Shown here one piece after another: positions 25,634 through 33,582 of a stretch of DNA of 64,000 bases. The first letter of the stretch is position 1. Every line of letters begins with the position of its first letter. Where the stretch lies: NCBI RefSeq assembly GCF_013359905.1, contig NZ_JABMCC010000108.1:186001-250000 (forward strand). The letters are read 5' to 3'. Position numbers and translations under genes: made by a program. Below the pieces are notes generated by a model, which was not told the origin of the DNA, made no database searches, and saw only the letters and a list, made by a program, of their open reading frames with translations. This stretch comes from Paenibacillus taichungensis (GTDB lineage Bacteria > Bacillota > Bacilli > Paenibacillales > Paenibacillaceae).

Positions 25634-25650
25634 TTTGTATTAATTACAAA
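25634..25650. promoter_or_regulatory. candidate receptor operator
   Basis: TTTGTA-ttaat-TACAAA, a 17-bp inverted repeat ~20 bp upstream of the -35 hexamer. Its position fits autoregulation by the HTH-TPR protein (inference). Confidence 0.45.
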
Positions 25651-25728
25651 ATAATCCTTTTGTTAAAATAGAGGCCCTACCCTTATTTTATACCGGGAAC
25701 GAATAAGCATCAAATAAAGGATAAAATA

Positions 25729-25759
25729 AAAACACGAGCGCTATATACGCTCGTGTTTT
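25729..25759. terminator. terminator of the aldo/keto reductase gene
   Basis: AAAACACGAGCG-ctatata-CGCTCGTGTTTT, perfect 12-bp arms, with the T-run readable from both strands. Confidence 0.9.
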
Positions 25760-25802
25760 ATATGCAATACAGCAGATCATTCTGCTATGTATTGATTTGG
25801 GT

Positions 25803-26720
25803 TTAAGGCAGCACATTGCCAGCTGCACGATAGATTTCGTACCACTCTTGGCGTGTAAGGTGAACATCGCCAGCTTTGATGCAATCCTGCAAACGCTGGA
25901 TGTTCATTGTACCTGTCACTGGCTGCATTTGTGCCGGGTGACGCAGCAACCAGGCAATTGCGATGGTCGTGTTGCTCACTTCATATTTTGCAGCAATCTC
26001 GTCGATCTTCGCATTCAGTTCCGGGAACTTATCACTGCCCAGGAATACGCCTTCAAAGAAACCGTATTGGAACGGGGACCATGGTTGAATCGTGATATCA
26101 TGCAGGCGGCAATAATCAAGAATACTGCCATCACGGTTAACCGCGGCATCGTTCTCCATATTTACGTTGATTCCACTATCAATCATCGTGGTATTGGTAA
26201 TACTCAACTGCAGCTGGTTGGCTACCAGTGGCTGTTTAACGTATTTTTTCAACAGTTCGATCTGGTTCGGATTCTGGTTGGATACCCCGAAGTGACGCAC
26301 TTTGCCTTCGCGTTCCAGCTGATCAAAGGCTTCAGCTACTTCTTCCGGTTCCACCAAGGTGTCCGGGCGATGCAGCAATAAAACATCCAGGTAATCGGTT
26401 TTCAAGCGTTGCAGAATGCCATCCACCGAATTCAAGATGTGCTCTTTGGAGAAATCAAACATGCCTTTGCGGATACCGCATTTGGATTGAAGAATCATAT
26501 TTTCACGAACTTGGGGATTCATCTGCACAGCCTCTGCAAAGATCTCCTCACAAGCCCCGTTTCCATAAATATCAGCATGGTCGAAGAAGTTCGCGCCTGC
26601 TTCCATGGCGGAATGAACAAAATGTTCAGCTTCTTTGCTGCTTAATGAATTAATTCTCATGCAGCCAACGGCTACAACCGGTATTTCAAGTGCGCTGCTG
26701 CCAAGTTTAATTGTTCTCAA
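25803..26720 (-). CDS. aldo/keto reductase
   Basis: ~306-aa NADPH-dependent oxidoreductase of the YdhF-like branch. The catalytic tetrad is visible: Asp and Tyr in FFDHADIYGNG, Lys in ILQSKCGI, and His in DVLLLHRPD; the cofactor-binding end reads TGTMNIQRLQD. The start is taken as TTG 26720 because TGGAGGG lies 8 nt before it; the upstream ATG at 26756 has none. It is a single gene ended by a terminator. The physiological carbonyl substrate is unknown. Confidence 0.88.
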   Translation of the reverse strand: MRTIKLGSSALEIPVVAVGCMRINSLSSKEAEHFVHSAMEAGANFFDHADIYGNGACEEIFAEAVQMNPQVRENMILQSKCGIRKGMFDFSKEHILNSVDGILQRLKTDYLDVLLLHRPDTLVEPEEVAEAFDQLEREGKVRHFGVSNQNPNQIELLKKYVKQPLVANQLQLSITNTTMIDSGINVNMENDAAVNRDGSILDYCRLHDITIQPWSPFQYGFFEGVFLGSDKFPELNAKIDEIAAKYEVSNTTIAIAWLLRHPAQMQPVTGTMNIQRLQDCIKAGDVHLTRQEWYEIYRAAGNVLP

Positions 26721-26778
26721 GATGATTTCCCTCCATATTCGAATAGTATCGTACATTCATTCTCATGATCTTTGCCAA

Positions 26779-26883
26779 CTAGTATATACTTGTCTTCCGT
26801 CTATGATTGTGACACAGAACTGCAATCGGTTTCAATGGAATTTTAGATTTCTTATATGGAATAATGGAGGTTTTTTTCTGCAT
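26779..26883 (-). CDS. possible small basic protein, 34 aa
   Basis: Short ORF 11 bp after the lipid-kinase stop on the same strand. It begins MQKKTS, is Lys/Arg-rich and ends RRKTSIY. The start is supported only by GGTGGAGG four bases before the ATG. No family is recognised. It could be a chance ORF. Confidence 0.3.
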   Translation of the reverse strand: MQKKTSIIPYKKSKIPLKPIAVLCHNHRRKTSIY

Positions 26884-26894
26884 CGTTCCTCCAC

Positions 26895-27785
26895 CTATAC
26901 TTCTTCCGGAACTATCACTTCAATATGCCGAGGCAATACACTGATTTGAATGGGCAGAGAGGGCCCTTCTTCTCCATCCACATTTGTGCGAATGGCTTCT
27001 GTAGAACGGACGTGAACTTCTTTTGCCGTAAAATAATCAACATCCTTATGATTCTTCAGATTGCCAAACAACAGGGACGTTCCGAGTGTTACCGTATTAA
27101 AGACATTCATGCTACGGATTACAAAACAATGTATTAATCCATCATCCATCGCTGCTTCCGGGGACAATTTCTCAAAACCTCCAACCGAATTGGTCAGTGC
27201 CGCGAGAAAAAGTGGAGACTCCCCTTCCCAGAACTGCCCATCATACTCAATAGTGAGTGGCTTGGCCGGTGTGTTCATCAAATCTTTCAATCCTTCTTTC
27301 AAATAAGCGAATGAACCCAGCTTCGACTTCTCTTCAGAGGATACCGAGAATAACGCCTCTGCCAATGAACCCGCTGCCACCACGTTAGCAAACAGACGAT
27401 CGTTGATTTTACCAAGATCCACCTTATGGATCTGCTCCGAACGTAACTGCCGAATGGCTTCCTCCGGATCAAGCGAGATATTCAGCGCACGCGCAAAATC
27501 ATTCACCGTACCCAGCGGCACCACTCCCAGTCTGGGACGATGCTCCTGATCCATCATGCCGTTAATCGTCTCATGCAGCGTCCCATCCCCTCCGATGGAA
27601 ATGACGAGATCACAGCCATCTTTGCAGGCACTCAGACAGTAGTTGGTCGCATCACCCTCACCAGCCGTCTCATTGACCACCACTTCATACTGCTGTGATT
27701 CAAGAATTTCTTGTACCTGGGACACATATTGCTGAGCCTCTTCTTTACCCGACGATGGATTACTAATGATCATGGCTTGGCGCAT
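26895..27785 (-). CDS. diacylglycerol kinase family lipid kinase (DgkB/YegS-like)
   Basis: 296-aa cytoplasmic kinase. The nucleotide-binding motif GGDGTLHETINGMM is at ~65-78 and the phosphate loop equivalent is IISNPSSGK near the N-terminus; PLGTVNDFARAL is the third family signature. Such enzymes phosphorylate diacylglycerol or related lipids to recycle them into phospholipid. ATG 27785 follows GGAGGAGAAG; 46 upstream codons read by a longer ORF lack coding support. Confidence 0.9.
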   Translation of the reverse strand: MRQAMIISNPSSGKEEAQQYVSQVQEILESQQYEVVVNETAGEGDATNYCLSACKDGCDLVISIGGDGTLHETINGMMDQEHRPRLGVVPLGTVNDFARALNISLDPEEAIRQLRSEQIHKVDLGKINDRLFANVVAAGSLAEALFSVSSEEKSKLGSFAYLKEGLKDLMNTPAKPLTIEYDGQFWEGESPLFLAALTNSVGGFEKLSPEAAMDDGLIHCFVIRSMNVFNTVTLGTSLLFGNLKNHKDVDYFTAKEVHVRSTEAIRTNVDGEEGPSLPIQISVLPRHIEVIVPEEV

Positions 27786-28128
27786 ACCTGCATCTTCTCC
27801 TCCAAATGGCTTTCTTACTTCATCTATACCCTTTCTGCCATGGAGTTGAATAGCATCTGGGGGAGTTGTACAATTTTTTTTGAAAAAGATGACTGGAAGA
27901 GTGCAGTATGGGGTTTGTATCATATAGAATAGAAGTAGATGTTCTGCCTGTCATGAATTTCTTGTTCCTTTTGCCCCATGATGGGTTAATAACTATAGAT
28001 GTGTTTATCTATTATATCTGTCCATATCGTAACTATAGTAGTTTACCGACATAAATTGGTACTCACAAATTACATAAGAACGGTACACTTACCTATCATC
28101 AAAATCGGAATCGGAGGGAATTCATGCA
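27786..28128. other. 343-bp divergent intergenic region
   Basis: Separates the lipid-kinase gene (minus) and the LRR gene (plus). I see AT-rich stretches and two AACTATAG copies (27990, 28031) but no gene, terminator or convincing promoter pair. Confidence 0.5.
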
Positions 28129-29649
28129 ATGAGAAGAATGACTCTACTATTTCTAGTCTTCATCCTGAGTCTCGGGGCGGCTGGGCAAGCGATGGCCTAT
28201 ACTACGGCAGACTTGGGCGAAGGAATCATCAAAGATCCTGCACTAGAGAACGGACTGAAGCTGATTCTGAACAAACCGGTAGATTCCCCGCTAACCTCTT
28301 CCGATCTGGAGCAGTTGAACGTAGTGGATCTCAGCAATGCAGGCATTCAAAGCCTGTCCGGCCTGGAATACGCCACGAATCTGACACACCTCCGGTTATA
28401 TGGCAATGAGATTGAAGACCTAACACCGCTGGCGCATCTGACTCAGCTTCGCGAGGTTGACGTTCGCAATAACTACATTACATCGATTGATGCACTCGCT
28501 GATTTGAAAGACCTGGGACGGCTGTATATCAGCAACAATTCCATTTCTTCCATAGAAGTTGTACGTGGATTCACCCGTTTACATACGTTTCACGCCAGCG
28601 GCAACCAGATTACCAGTCTCTCCGCACTGGCGGATGCAGATGATCTTCAATGGCTTGAAATCTCGAATAATGCGATAACGTACCTGACACCACTGGCGGA
28701 TAAAAGAAAACTGAAACAGCTCAATGTGGCCAACAACCACATTCATACACTGGATGTACTGGCTGATCTGCCGAATACACTTCAGAAGCTGAATGTGGCA
28801 GGCAACGAGATCTCCGATCTGATGCCCTTGAAGCATTTGACACGCCTGCAGGCGCTAGACTTCTCCGGGAATCAGGTTCAGCATCTGGCACCCTTGGAAG
28901 ACCTGGTAGGGTTGAAAGAACTGAATGCGGAGTCCAATCAGATCTATGATCTGGAGCCGTTACGCCAGCTGTCCAAGCTGGAAGTACTGAAACTGTCCAA
29001 TAACCGGGTGTGGGATCTGTCACCGATTGCCGGTTTTACTTTTACAAGAAACAGCTCTGCAAATACAAATACGATAACGGATATCTCGGCTTCCACTTCC
29101 TTATCCTCCGGTACGCAGACCTCGGTCTCTGAACCGGAACCTGCCGGACTCACGGTACAAAATAATTATCTGGATGTTGCGAGCGGCAGTGACACGATGC
29201 GCCTGCTAAACCAGATGAATGTGCGGGAGCAGAAACGTACTCCACAGGGCAGCTTCCAGCGGCTTATTGAAGGATCTACCACAGCCTATGTCGGGGATCG
29301 TGCTTACGCACTGGAGGCTGCCCCCTTTATCGATGAAGGACGGACCTATGTACCACTCCGCTTTGTCTCCGAGCAATTGAATGCCAGCGTGAACTGGAAT
29401 CCGGATACACAGGAGGTTCAGATTGCGCAGAATGGTACAGTGGTTCGGTGGACCGTGGGCAACAAACAGGTGATTGTAGACGATACACTTGCGATAAACG
29501 ATGCACCACTGTTGATGAAGGATGGAAAGGCGTTTGTCCCGGTACGTTTTATTTCGGAGCAATTCAATACGACGATTGCGTATATCGGAAGCAGCAAAAC
29601 GATTCTGATCTTCGAAAACAAAGCGCAGGCCGAGAATGTACAGCCTTAA
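28129..29649 (+). CDS. secreted leucine-rich-repeat protein with copper-amine-oxidase-N (stalk) domain
   Basis: 506 aa with a signal peptide (residues 1-~23, ending QAMA). Residues ~65-305 hold about eleven ~22-residue LRRs of the internalin/SDS22 type (LTxLRxLxLxxNxIxDLxPL). After a Ser/Thr linker, residues ~385-500 form a stalk domain with two VPLRFVSEQL-like motifs (YVPLRFVSEQLNASVNW and FVPVRFISEQFNTTIAY) typical of Paenibacillus exoproteins. No sortase or SLH anchor is seen, so it may be released or bind the wall through the stalk domain. A protein- or glycan-binding role is likely; no catalytic site. Confidence 0.88.
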   Translation: MRRMTLLFLVFILSLGAAGQAMAYTTADLGEGIIKDPALENGLKLILNKPVDSPLTSSDLEQLNVVDLSNAGIQSLSGLEYATNLTHLRLYGNEIEDLTPLAHLTQLREVDVRNNYITSIDALADLKDLGRLYISNNSISSIEVVRGFTRLHTFHASGNQITSLSALADADDLQWLEISNNAITYLTPLADKRKLKQLNVANNHIHTLDVLADLPNTLQKLNVAGNEISDLMPLKHLTRLQALDFSGNQVQHLAPLEDLVGLKELNAESNQIYDLEPLRQLSKLEVLKLSNNRVWDLSPIAGFTFTRNSSANTNTITDISASTSLSSGTQTSVSEPEPAGLTVQNNYLDVASGSDTMRLLNQMNVREQKRTPQGSFQRLIEGSTTAYVGDRAYALEAAPFIDEGRTYVPLRFVSEQLNASVNWNPDTQEVQIAQNGTVVRWTVGNKQVIVDDTLAINDAPLLMKDGKAFVPVRFISEQFNTTIAYIGSSKTILIFENKAQAENVQP

Positions 29650-29723
29650 TTAAGCCAAGCATCATCAAGCACCGAGCACTTATCTCAACTTTTCTCAAAT
29701 GCACAATTACATGCACAGCGAAG

Positions 29724-29752
29724 TCCCCGTCTGAACATCAGCGGGGATTTTT
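29724..29752 (+). terminator. terminator of the LRR gene
   Basis: TCCCCGtCTG-aacat-CAGCGGGGA then TTTTT. Confidence 0.85.
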
Positions 29753-29810
29753 GGTGAGCAGTATACAAGATACGAGCTGGCAGTAATACGATTGGCGGAA
29801 TAGCGATTAT

Positions 29811-30725
29811 TTAATCAAAAAAACGGATGCTGCCCAGGGTCTGCCTGTATTCACTGGGACTCATGCCAGTCCATCTTCTGAACTGCCGACTGAAGTGCGC
29901 AAGACTGGAATACCCAAGCATGGTGGCAACCCGAGTGAGATTAAGATCAGGCTGGTGTATCAGCTGCTTGGCTTCGTGAAGCTTCAGTTCGGACAAATAT
30001 CTGCGCGGAGAGATGCCGTATACTTTCTGAAATGTCTCCAGTGCATATCCAGGGCTGATTTGAAGCGAGGCCGCAATCTCTTCAATCCGAATTTCCTTAT
30101 CCCCCAGCCCTTCCCGCTGGATGTTCCCGGCATTGAAACGGCTTTTGATTGCCTCGGCAATCAGTGTTGCATAGTGCGCCACAGTAGGCGATACGCCTTC
30201 TTGGGAACGGGAGGAGCTTTGCTCTGCCAATATCGCCAAAATCTCCAACAAACCAGCCTGCATACGGAACAAATCTGATGTTGTATATTCTTCTTTGTGC
30301 TGAAGCAGATCCACCCATTTCATCATGACTTCCGTTAATCGCTGATTATCCTCGCCGCCACATGGAAACAACATCTGCACATGTCTACTCATCTCCTGGC
30401 GAAACAGAATCTCATCAACATTGAAATGGGCAATAAAGTAGGTAAGCCCTTGCTCCTGATTACATTCATTGGTATGTTTGCACCCAGGCGGGATGAGCAA
30501 TATATCTCCTGCGTGGAGATCATAACGAATATTCTCCAGTATCGTCGTCTGCGACCCTTCCAGAATCAATATCAATTCAAAGGCCAAATGCGATTCCAGC
30601 GGCACTTGCCAGCCCTGTTTCACCTTCTGCATATGAGCACCAAACAGCTTGACGTTCCAGTCCGTCGCAGGTAGCCATCGGCTCTCCGGAGATAGATAAG
30701 AACGGTATGATTCAGGAATGATCAT
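29811..30725 (-). CDS. AraC-family regulator with cupin sensor domain
   Basis: 304-aa regulator. The N-terminal cupin barrel (HLAFELILILEGSQTTIL, then LHAGDILLIPPGCKHTNEC) probably binds a sugar. The C-terminal pair of helix-turn-helix motifs is IEEIAASLQISPGYALETFQ and VATMLGYSSLAHFSRQFRRW. The start is ATG 30725 behind AAGGTGGTGA. It is divergent from the GH30 glycosidase gene ~120 bp away, so it likely activates that gene (inference). Confidence 0.9.
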   Translation of the reverse strand: MIIPESYRSYLSPESRWLPATDWNVKLFGAHMQKVKQGWQVPLESHLAFELILILEGSQTTILENIRYDLHAGDILLIPPGCKHTNECNQEQGLTYFIAHFNVDEILFRQEMSRHVQMLFPCGGEDNQRLTEVMMKWVDLLQHKEEYTTSDLFRMQAGLLEILAILAEQSSSRSQEGVSPTVAHYATLIAEAIKSRFNAGNIQREGLGDKEIRIEEIAASLQISPGYALETFQKVYGISPRRYLSELKLHEAKQLIHQPDLNLTRVATMLGYSSLAHFSRQFRRWTGMSPSEYRQTLGSIRFFD

Positions 30726-30844
30726 GCATTTCACCACCTTGGATTAGGGCAAATTTTACGCGGTTCAGCGTATCTTCTTTTGCAAAGGGACTTGATATAC
30801 TGACTGTACATCATACCTGAGATTCAAGCGAGGAGGAAATTCCA

Positions 30845-32182
30845 ATGTCCCTGACATTACATGGTTATTCCACTACACCAGATCATGCGTGGAAAGAGAT
30901 TTCTTATACAACTACAAATGAAAACGCTAACTTAAAGCTCACAGGTGAACAGCATCAGCTTGTAGAAGGATTTGGCGGTTGCTTTAATGAGCTTGGTTAT
31001 ATTGCCCTGTCCCACTTGAATGAGGAGCAGCGTCATGACGTATTTCATTCCCTCTTCCACCCGGAAGGAGAACATAAATTCAACATCTGTCGCCTGCCCA
31101 TTGGCGCGAGTGATTATGCAGAGCAATGGTACAGTCACAATGAGGTGGACGGCGATGTGGCCATGGAACATTTTTCGATCGAACGCGATTTCAAATATCT
31201 GATTCCATACATCAAAGAGGCCCTGACCTATAATTCGAATCTGCAATTCTTCGCCTCACCGTGGAGCCCACCTACCTGGATGAAGTCACCAAAAGCCTAT
31301 AACTATGGAACGCTGCGCTGGGAGAAGGATATTCTGGAAGCTTATGCGCTGTATTTCGTCAAATTCGTACAGGCGTACAAGGACGCTGGCATTACCATCC
31401 ATCAGGTCCATGTACAAAACGAAGTCATCGCGGATCAGAAATTCCCTTCCTGCATGTGGACAGGTGAGCAGCTGCGTGAGTTTATCGCCGATTACCTGGG
31501 CCCTGCTTTTGATCAGCACGGTCTGGATACGGAAATTTGGCTGGGAACGATCAACGCACCTGATCCATGGGAAGAATTGATCAAAAAGAAAACAAATGAT
31601 TTTGACGAATATGCCGGACTGGTGCTTAGTGATCCCAAAGCCTACGCCTATATCAAGGGAGTCGGTTATCAGTGGGCAGGCAAAAATGCCATCCAACGTA
31701 CAGCCGCGAGCTACCCGGAGCTTCGTTACATGCAGACCGAGAATGAGTGCGGTGACGGTAACAACTCGTGGAACTACGCCAAGTATGTATTTAATCTGTA
31801 CCAGCACTATTTCAGTAATGGAGTGAATGCGTATATTTACTGGAACATGGTTCTGGAGCCAAAAGGCCGCAGCACATGGGGGTGGGAGCAAAACTCTATG
31901 ATTACGGTAGACCCGGATGCCAAAGGAATCATTCGGAATCCCGAGTATTATGTGATGAAGCATTTTGCTCATGATGTCGTGCCTGGTGCACGAAGAGTCG
32001 GACTGTCTGGAGCCTGGAGTGGCAAAGCCGTGGCTTTCCGCAACCCGGACAATAGTCTCGTCATTGTCATCAACAATCCGTTCAAGGACAGCCGGGACCT
32101 GCATTTGGCGTATGAAGGACAGACACTCCGGTTCGAGCTGGAGGCGGATTCCTTCAACAGTATTATCATTCCTCAATCCTAA
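30845..32182 (+). CDS. GH30-family glycoside hydrolase, no signal peptide
   Basis: 445-aa (beta/alpha)8 enzyme plus C-terminal beta domain. The acid/base Glu193 is in VHVQNE and the nucleophile Glu299 in RYMQTENE; EGFGGCFNELG and FFASPWSPPTWMK are further GH30 signatures. Members act on beta-glucosides, beta-xylosides or beta-1,6-glucan. No export signal is present, so it should act on short oligosaccharides in the cytoplasm. The ribosome site AGGAGGAAATTCC precedes the ATG. It is followed by a strong terminator and the secreted GH10 xylanase gene in convergent orientation. Confidence 0.9.
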   Translation: MSLTLHGYSTTPDHAWKEISYTTTNENANLKLTGEQHQLVEGFGGCFNELGYIALSHLNEEQRHDVFHSLFHPEGEHKFNICRLPIGASDYAEQWYSHNEVDGDVAMEHFSIERDFKYLIPYIKEALTYNSNLQFFASPWSPPTWMKSPKAYNYGTLRWEKDILEAYALYFVKFVQAYKDAGITIHQVHVQNEVIADQKFPSCMWTGEQLREFIADYLGPAFDQHGLDTEIWLGTINAPDPWEELIKKKTNDFDEYAGLVLSDPKAYAYIKGVGYQWAGKNAIQRTAASYPELRYMQTENECGDGNNSWNYAKYVFNLYQHYFSNGVNAYIYWNMVLEPKGRSTWGWEQNSMITVDPDAKGIIRNPEYYVMKHFAHDVVPGARRVGLSGAWSGKAVAFRNPDNSLVIVINNPFKDSRDLHLAYEGQTLRFELEADSFNSIIIPQS

Positions 32183-32201
32183 TACCCATTCAAACCACGA
32201 A

Positions 32202-32250
32202 ATAGCGTCATGTCGCCCTACTTGATGTGGGCACATGACGCTATATTTTT
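32202..32250. terminator. terminator between GH30 and GH10 genes
   Basis: ATAGCGTCATGTcGCCC pairs with GGGCACATGACGCTAT (one bulge), then ATTTTT. Confidence 0.9.
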
Positions 32251-32300
32251 GTGTAAGCTATGGAAAGAAATGATTCTGTAAATGGTTCTGCCTGCCTAGC

Positions 32301-33263
32301 TTAAGGATTGTTCGCAAGATAATTTCTCAGCCATTGCAGCGCTGGACGTTCTGTACCATTCGTATTCACCAAATGGGAACCGCTCACCCAAGTCTGACCT
32401 TGATTGAAGCCCCACAACGTCACACCTTTAACGGCCGAATGCTGCCAGAGGACAGGGAATTTCTGCTGGTAGCGCTGCAGCTGTGTGTTATCATCGCCGG
32501 TTATATCCAGTTCGGATACATAGATCGGCAATCCGGTTGCCGCAAGTTTGTTCAATACAGTGTTCATTGTGCTGGTAGAGACGTTATCCATATTAAAGTA
32601 ATGGCACTGGATGCCGATGCCGTCAATCAGGCCTCTGTTCTTCAAAATATTGATGATCTGAACGTATTGATCAGCTGCATTCGGATCGCCAATAATCCCA
32701 TATTCGTTCAGCAGGAGCTTGGCATTCGGGAAAGCTTGTCTTGCTTGCTCAAAAGACCAAATAACCCAGTCCCACCCTGTCGCTCCATCACCACCAATGG
32801 CGTTACGATAGGAAGGTTTGGCATGTAATGGTTCATTGACTACATCGACAAACGCTGATTTGGAATATCTCTGGCCTGCTGCCTTGATCCACTGGATTAC
32901 TTCAGCCTTCTGATCTGCAGCGGAGAGTCCACTAATCCAACCTGGCTCCTGACTTCCCCAGACAAGCGTGTGAAACTTGAACGGAAATCCATTGTTGTTG
33001 GCATAATTGTAGGCGATATCCGCCTGAGACCAGTTCATATTGTTACGCGTGGCTTCGACTGCGCCCCATTTCGTTGAATTCTCCGGGGTTACCTGGTTCC
33101 AATAGGGACTGAAATTGGAGGGAACACTGCTTGCAATGATATTGCCCAAAAACTTGCTTCCTTTGGCCAAACCTGCACTCACACTGCCAACGGCTACTGA
33201 GGTAGCGAGCACACCTACCAAAGCCAGTGAACCGACAGTCTTAAACCATTTGGACTTGAACAT
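32301..33263 (-). CDS. xynA: secreted GH10 endo-beta-1,4-xylanase
   Basis: 320-aa single-domain xylanase with a signal peptide (residues 1-~30, ending SVSA). The acid/base Glu144 is in VDVVNEPL and the nucleophile Glu251 in YVSELDITG; KFHTLVWGSQEPGW and TLWGFNQGQTW complete the GH10 site. No carbohydrate-binding module is attached. It cleaves xylan outside the cell. AGGAGGAAGATC precedes the ATG. A cre box lies 36-51 bp upstream and a tandem 11-bp repeat further up. Confidence 0.95.
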   Translation of the reverse strand: MFKSKWFKTVGSLALVGVLATSVAVGSVSAGLAKGSKFLGNIIASSVPSNFSPYWNQVTPENSTKWGAVEATRNNMNWSQADIAYNYANNNGFPFKFHTLVWGSQEPGWISGLSAADQKAEVIQWIKAAGQRYSKSAFVDVVNEPLHAKPSYRNAIGGDGATGWDWVIWSFEQARQAFPNAKLLLNEYGIIGDPNAADQYVQIINILKNRGLIDGIGIQCHYFNMDNVSTSTMNTVLNKLAATGLPIYVSELDITGDDNTQLQRYQQKFPVLWQHSAVKGVTLWGFNQGQTWVSGSHLVNTNGTERPALQWLRNYLANNP

Positions 33264-33298
33264 GATCTTCCTCCTTTGAATTTTAGTATTCGATTTAT

Positions 33299-33314
33299 TA
33301 GTAAGCGCTTACAA
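33299..33314 (-). promoter_or_regulatory. cre box (CcpA) upstream of xylanase
   Basis: TTGTAAGCGCTTACTA on the minus strand, with the fully symmetric core GTAAGCGCTTAC, matches the CcpA consensus. It lies close to the gene start, a roadblock or promoter-overlapping position for catabolite repression. Confidence 0.8.
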
Positions 33315-33351
33315 ATCCCATTTTACTGGATAAATATGTAATCGTCCACGT

Positions 33352-33383
33352 AGAAAGTATAGCTTGTCCCTCAGAAAGTATAG
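33352..33383. repeat. two 11-bp direct repeats 21 bp apart
   Basis: AGAAAGTATAG occurs at 33352-33362 and 33373-33383. Two-turn spacing puts both on one DNA face, as for AraC-type or response-regulator sites. They lie ~90-120 bp upstream of the xylanase start. Confidence 0.5.
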
Positions 33384-33436
33384 ATGTTGGGGCACTAAAA
33401 TGGTGACTTATCTAAAATGAGTTACATTTTATTATA

Positions 33437-33464
33437 TTTACAAATCTATAAATATAGATATAAT
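33437..33464 (+). promoter_or_regulatory. promoter of the MFS gene with palindrome in the spacer
   Basis: TTTACA (33437) and TATAAT (33459) are 16 bp apart. The spacer and -10 contain ATCTATA-aa-TATAGAT (33444-33459), a perfect 7-bp inverted repeat and likely repressor site. The leader of ~115 nt is AT-rich and has an extra TAAGGAGG (33510) with no start codon after it. Confidence 0.55.
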
Positions 33465-33582
33465 GTAATTCTGAGAACTTATTATATCGGCCGTATATTT
33501 TTCTATAGGTAAGGAGGCTTTTTTTAGTCCATTATATCTATTTTTCTATATATATAAATTAATTTGGAGGTCTACACTTTAC

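Noticed and set aside
28320..29040. Regular ~66-bp periodicity, possible repeat array
   Set aside because: It is the coding periodicity of 22-residue leucine-rich repeats, not a CRISPR or satellite; the DNA copies are not identical.
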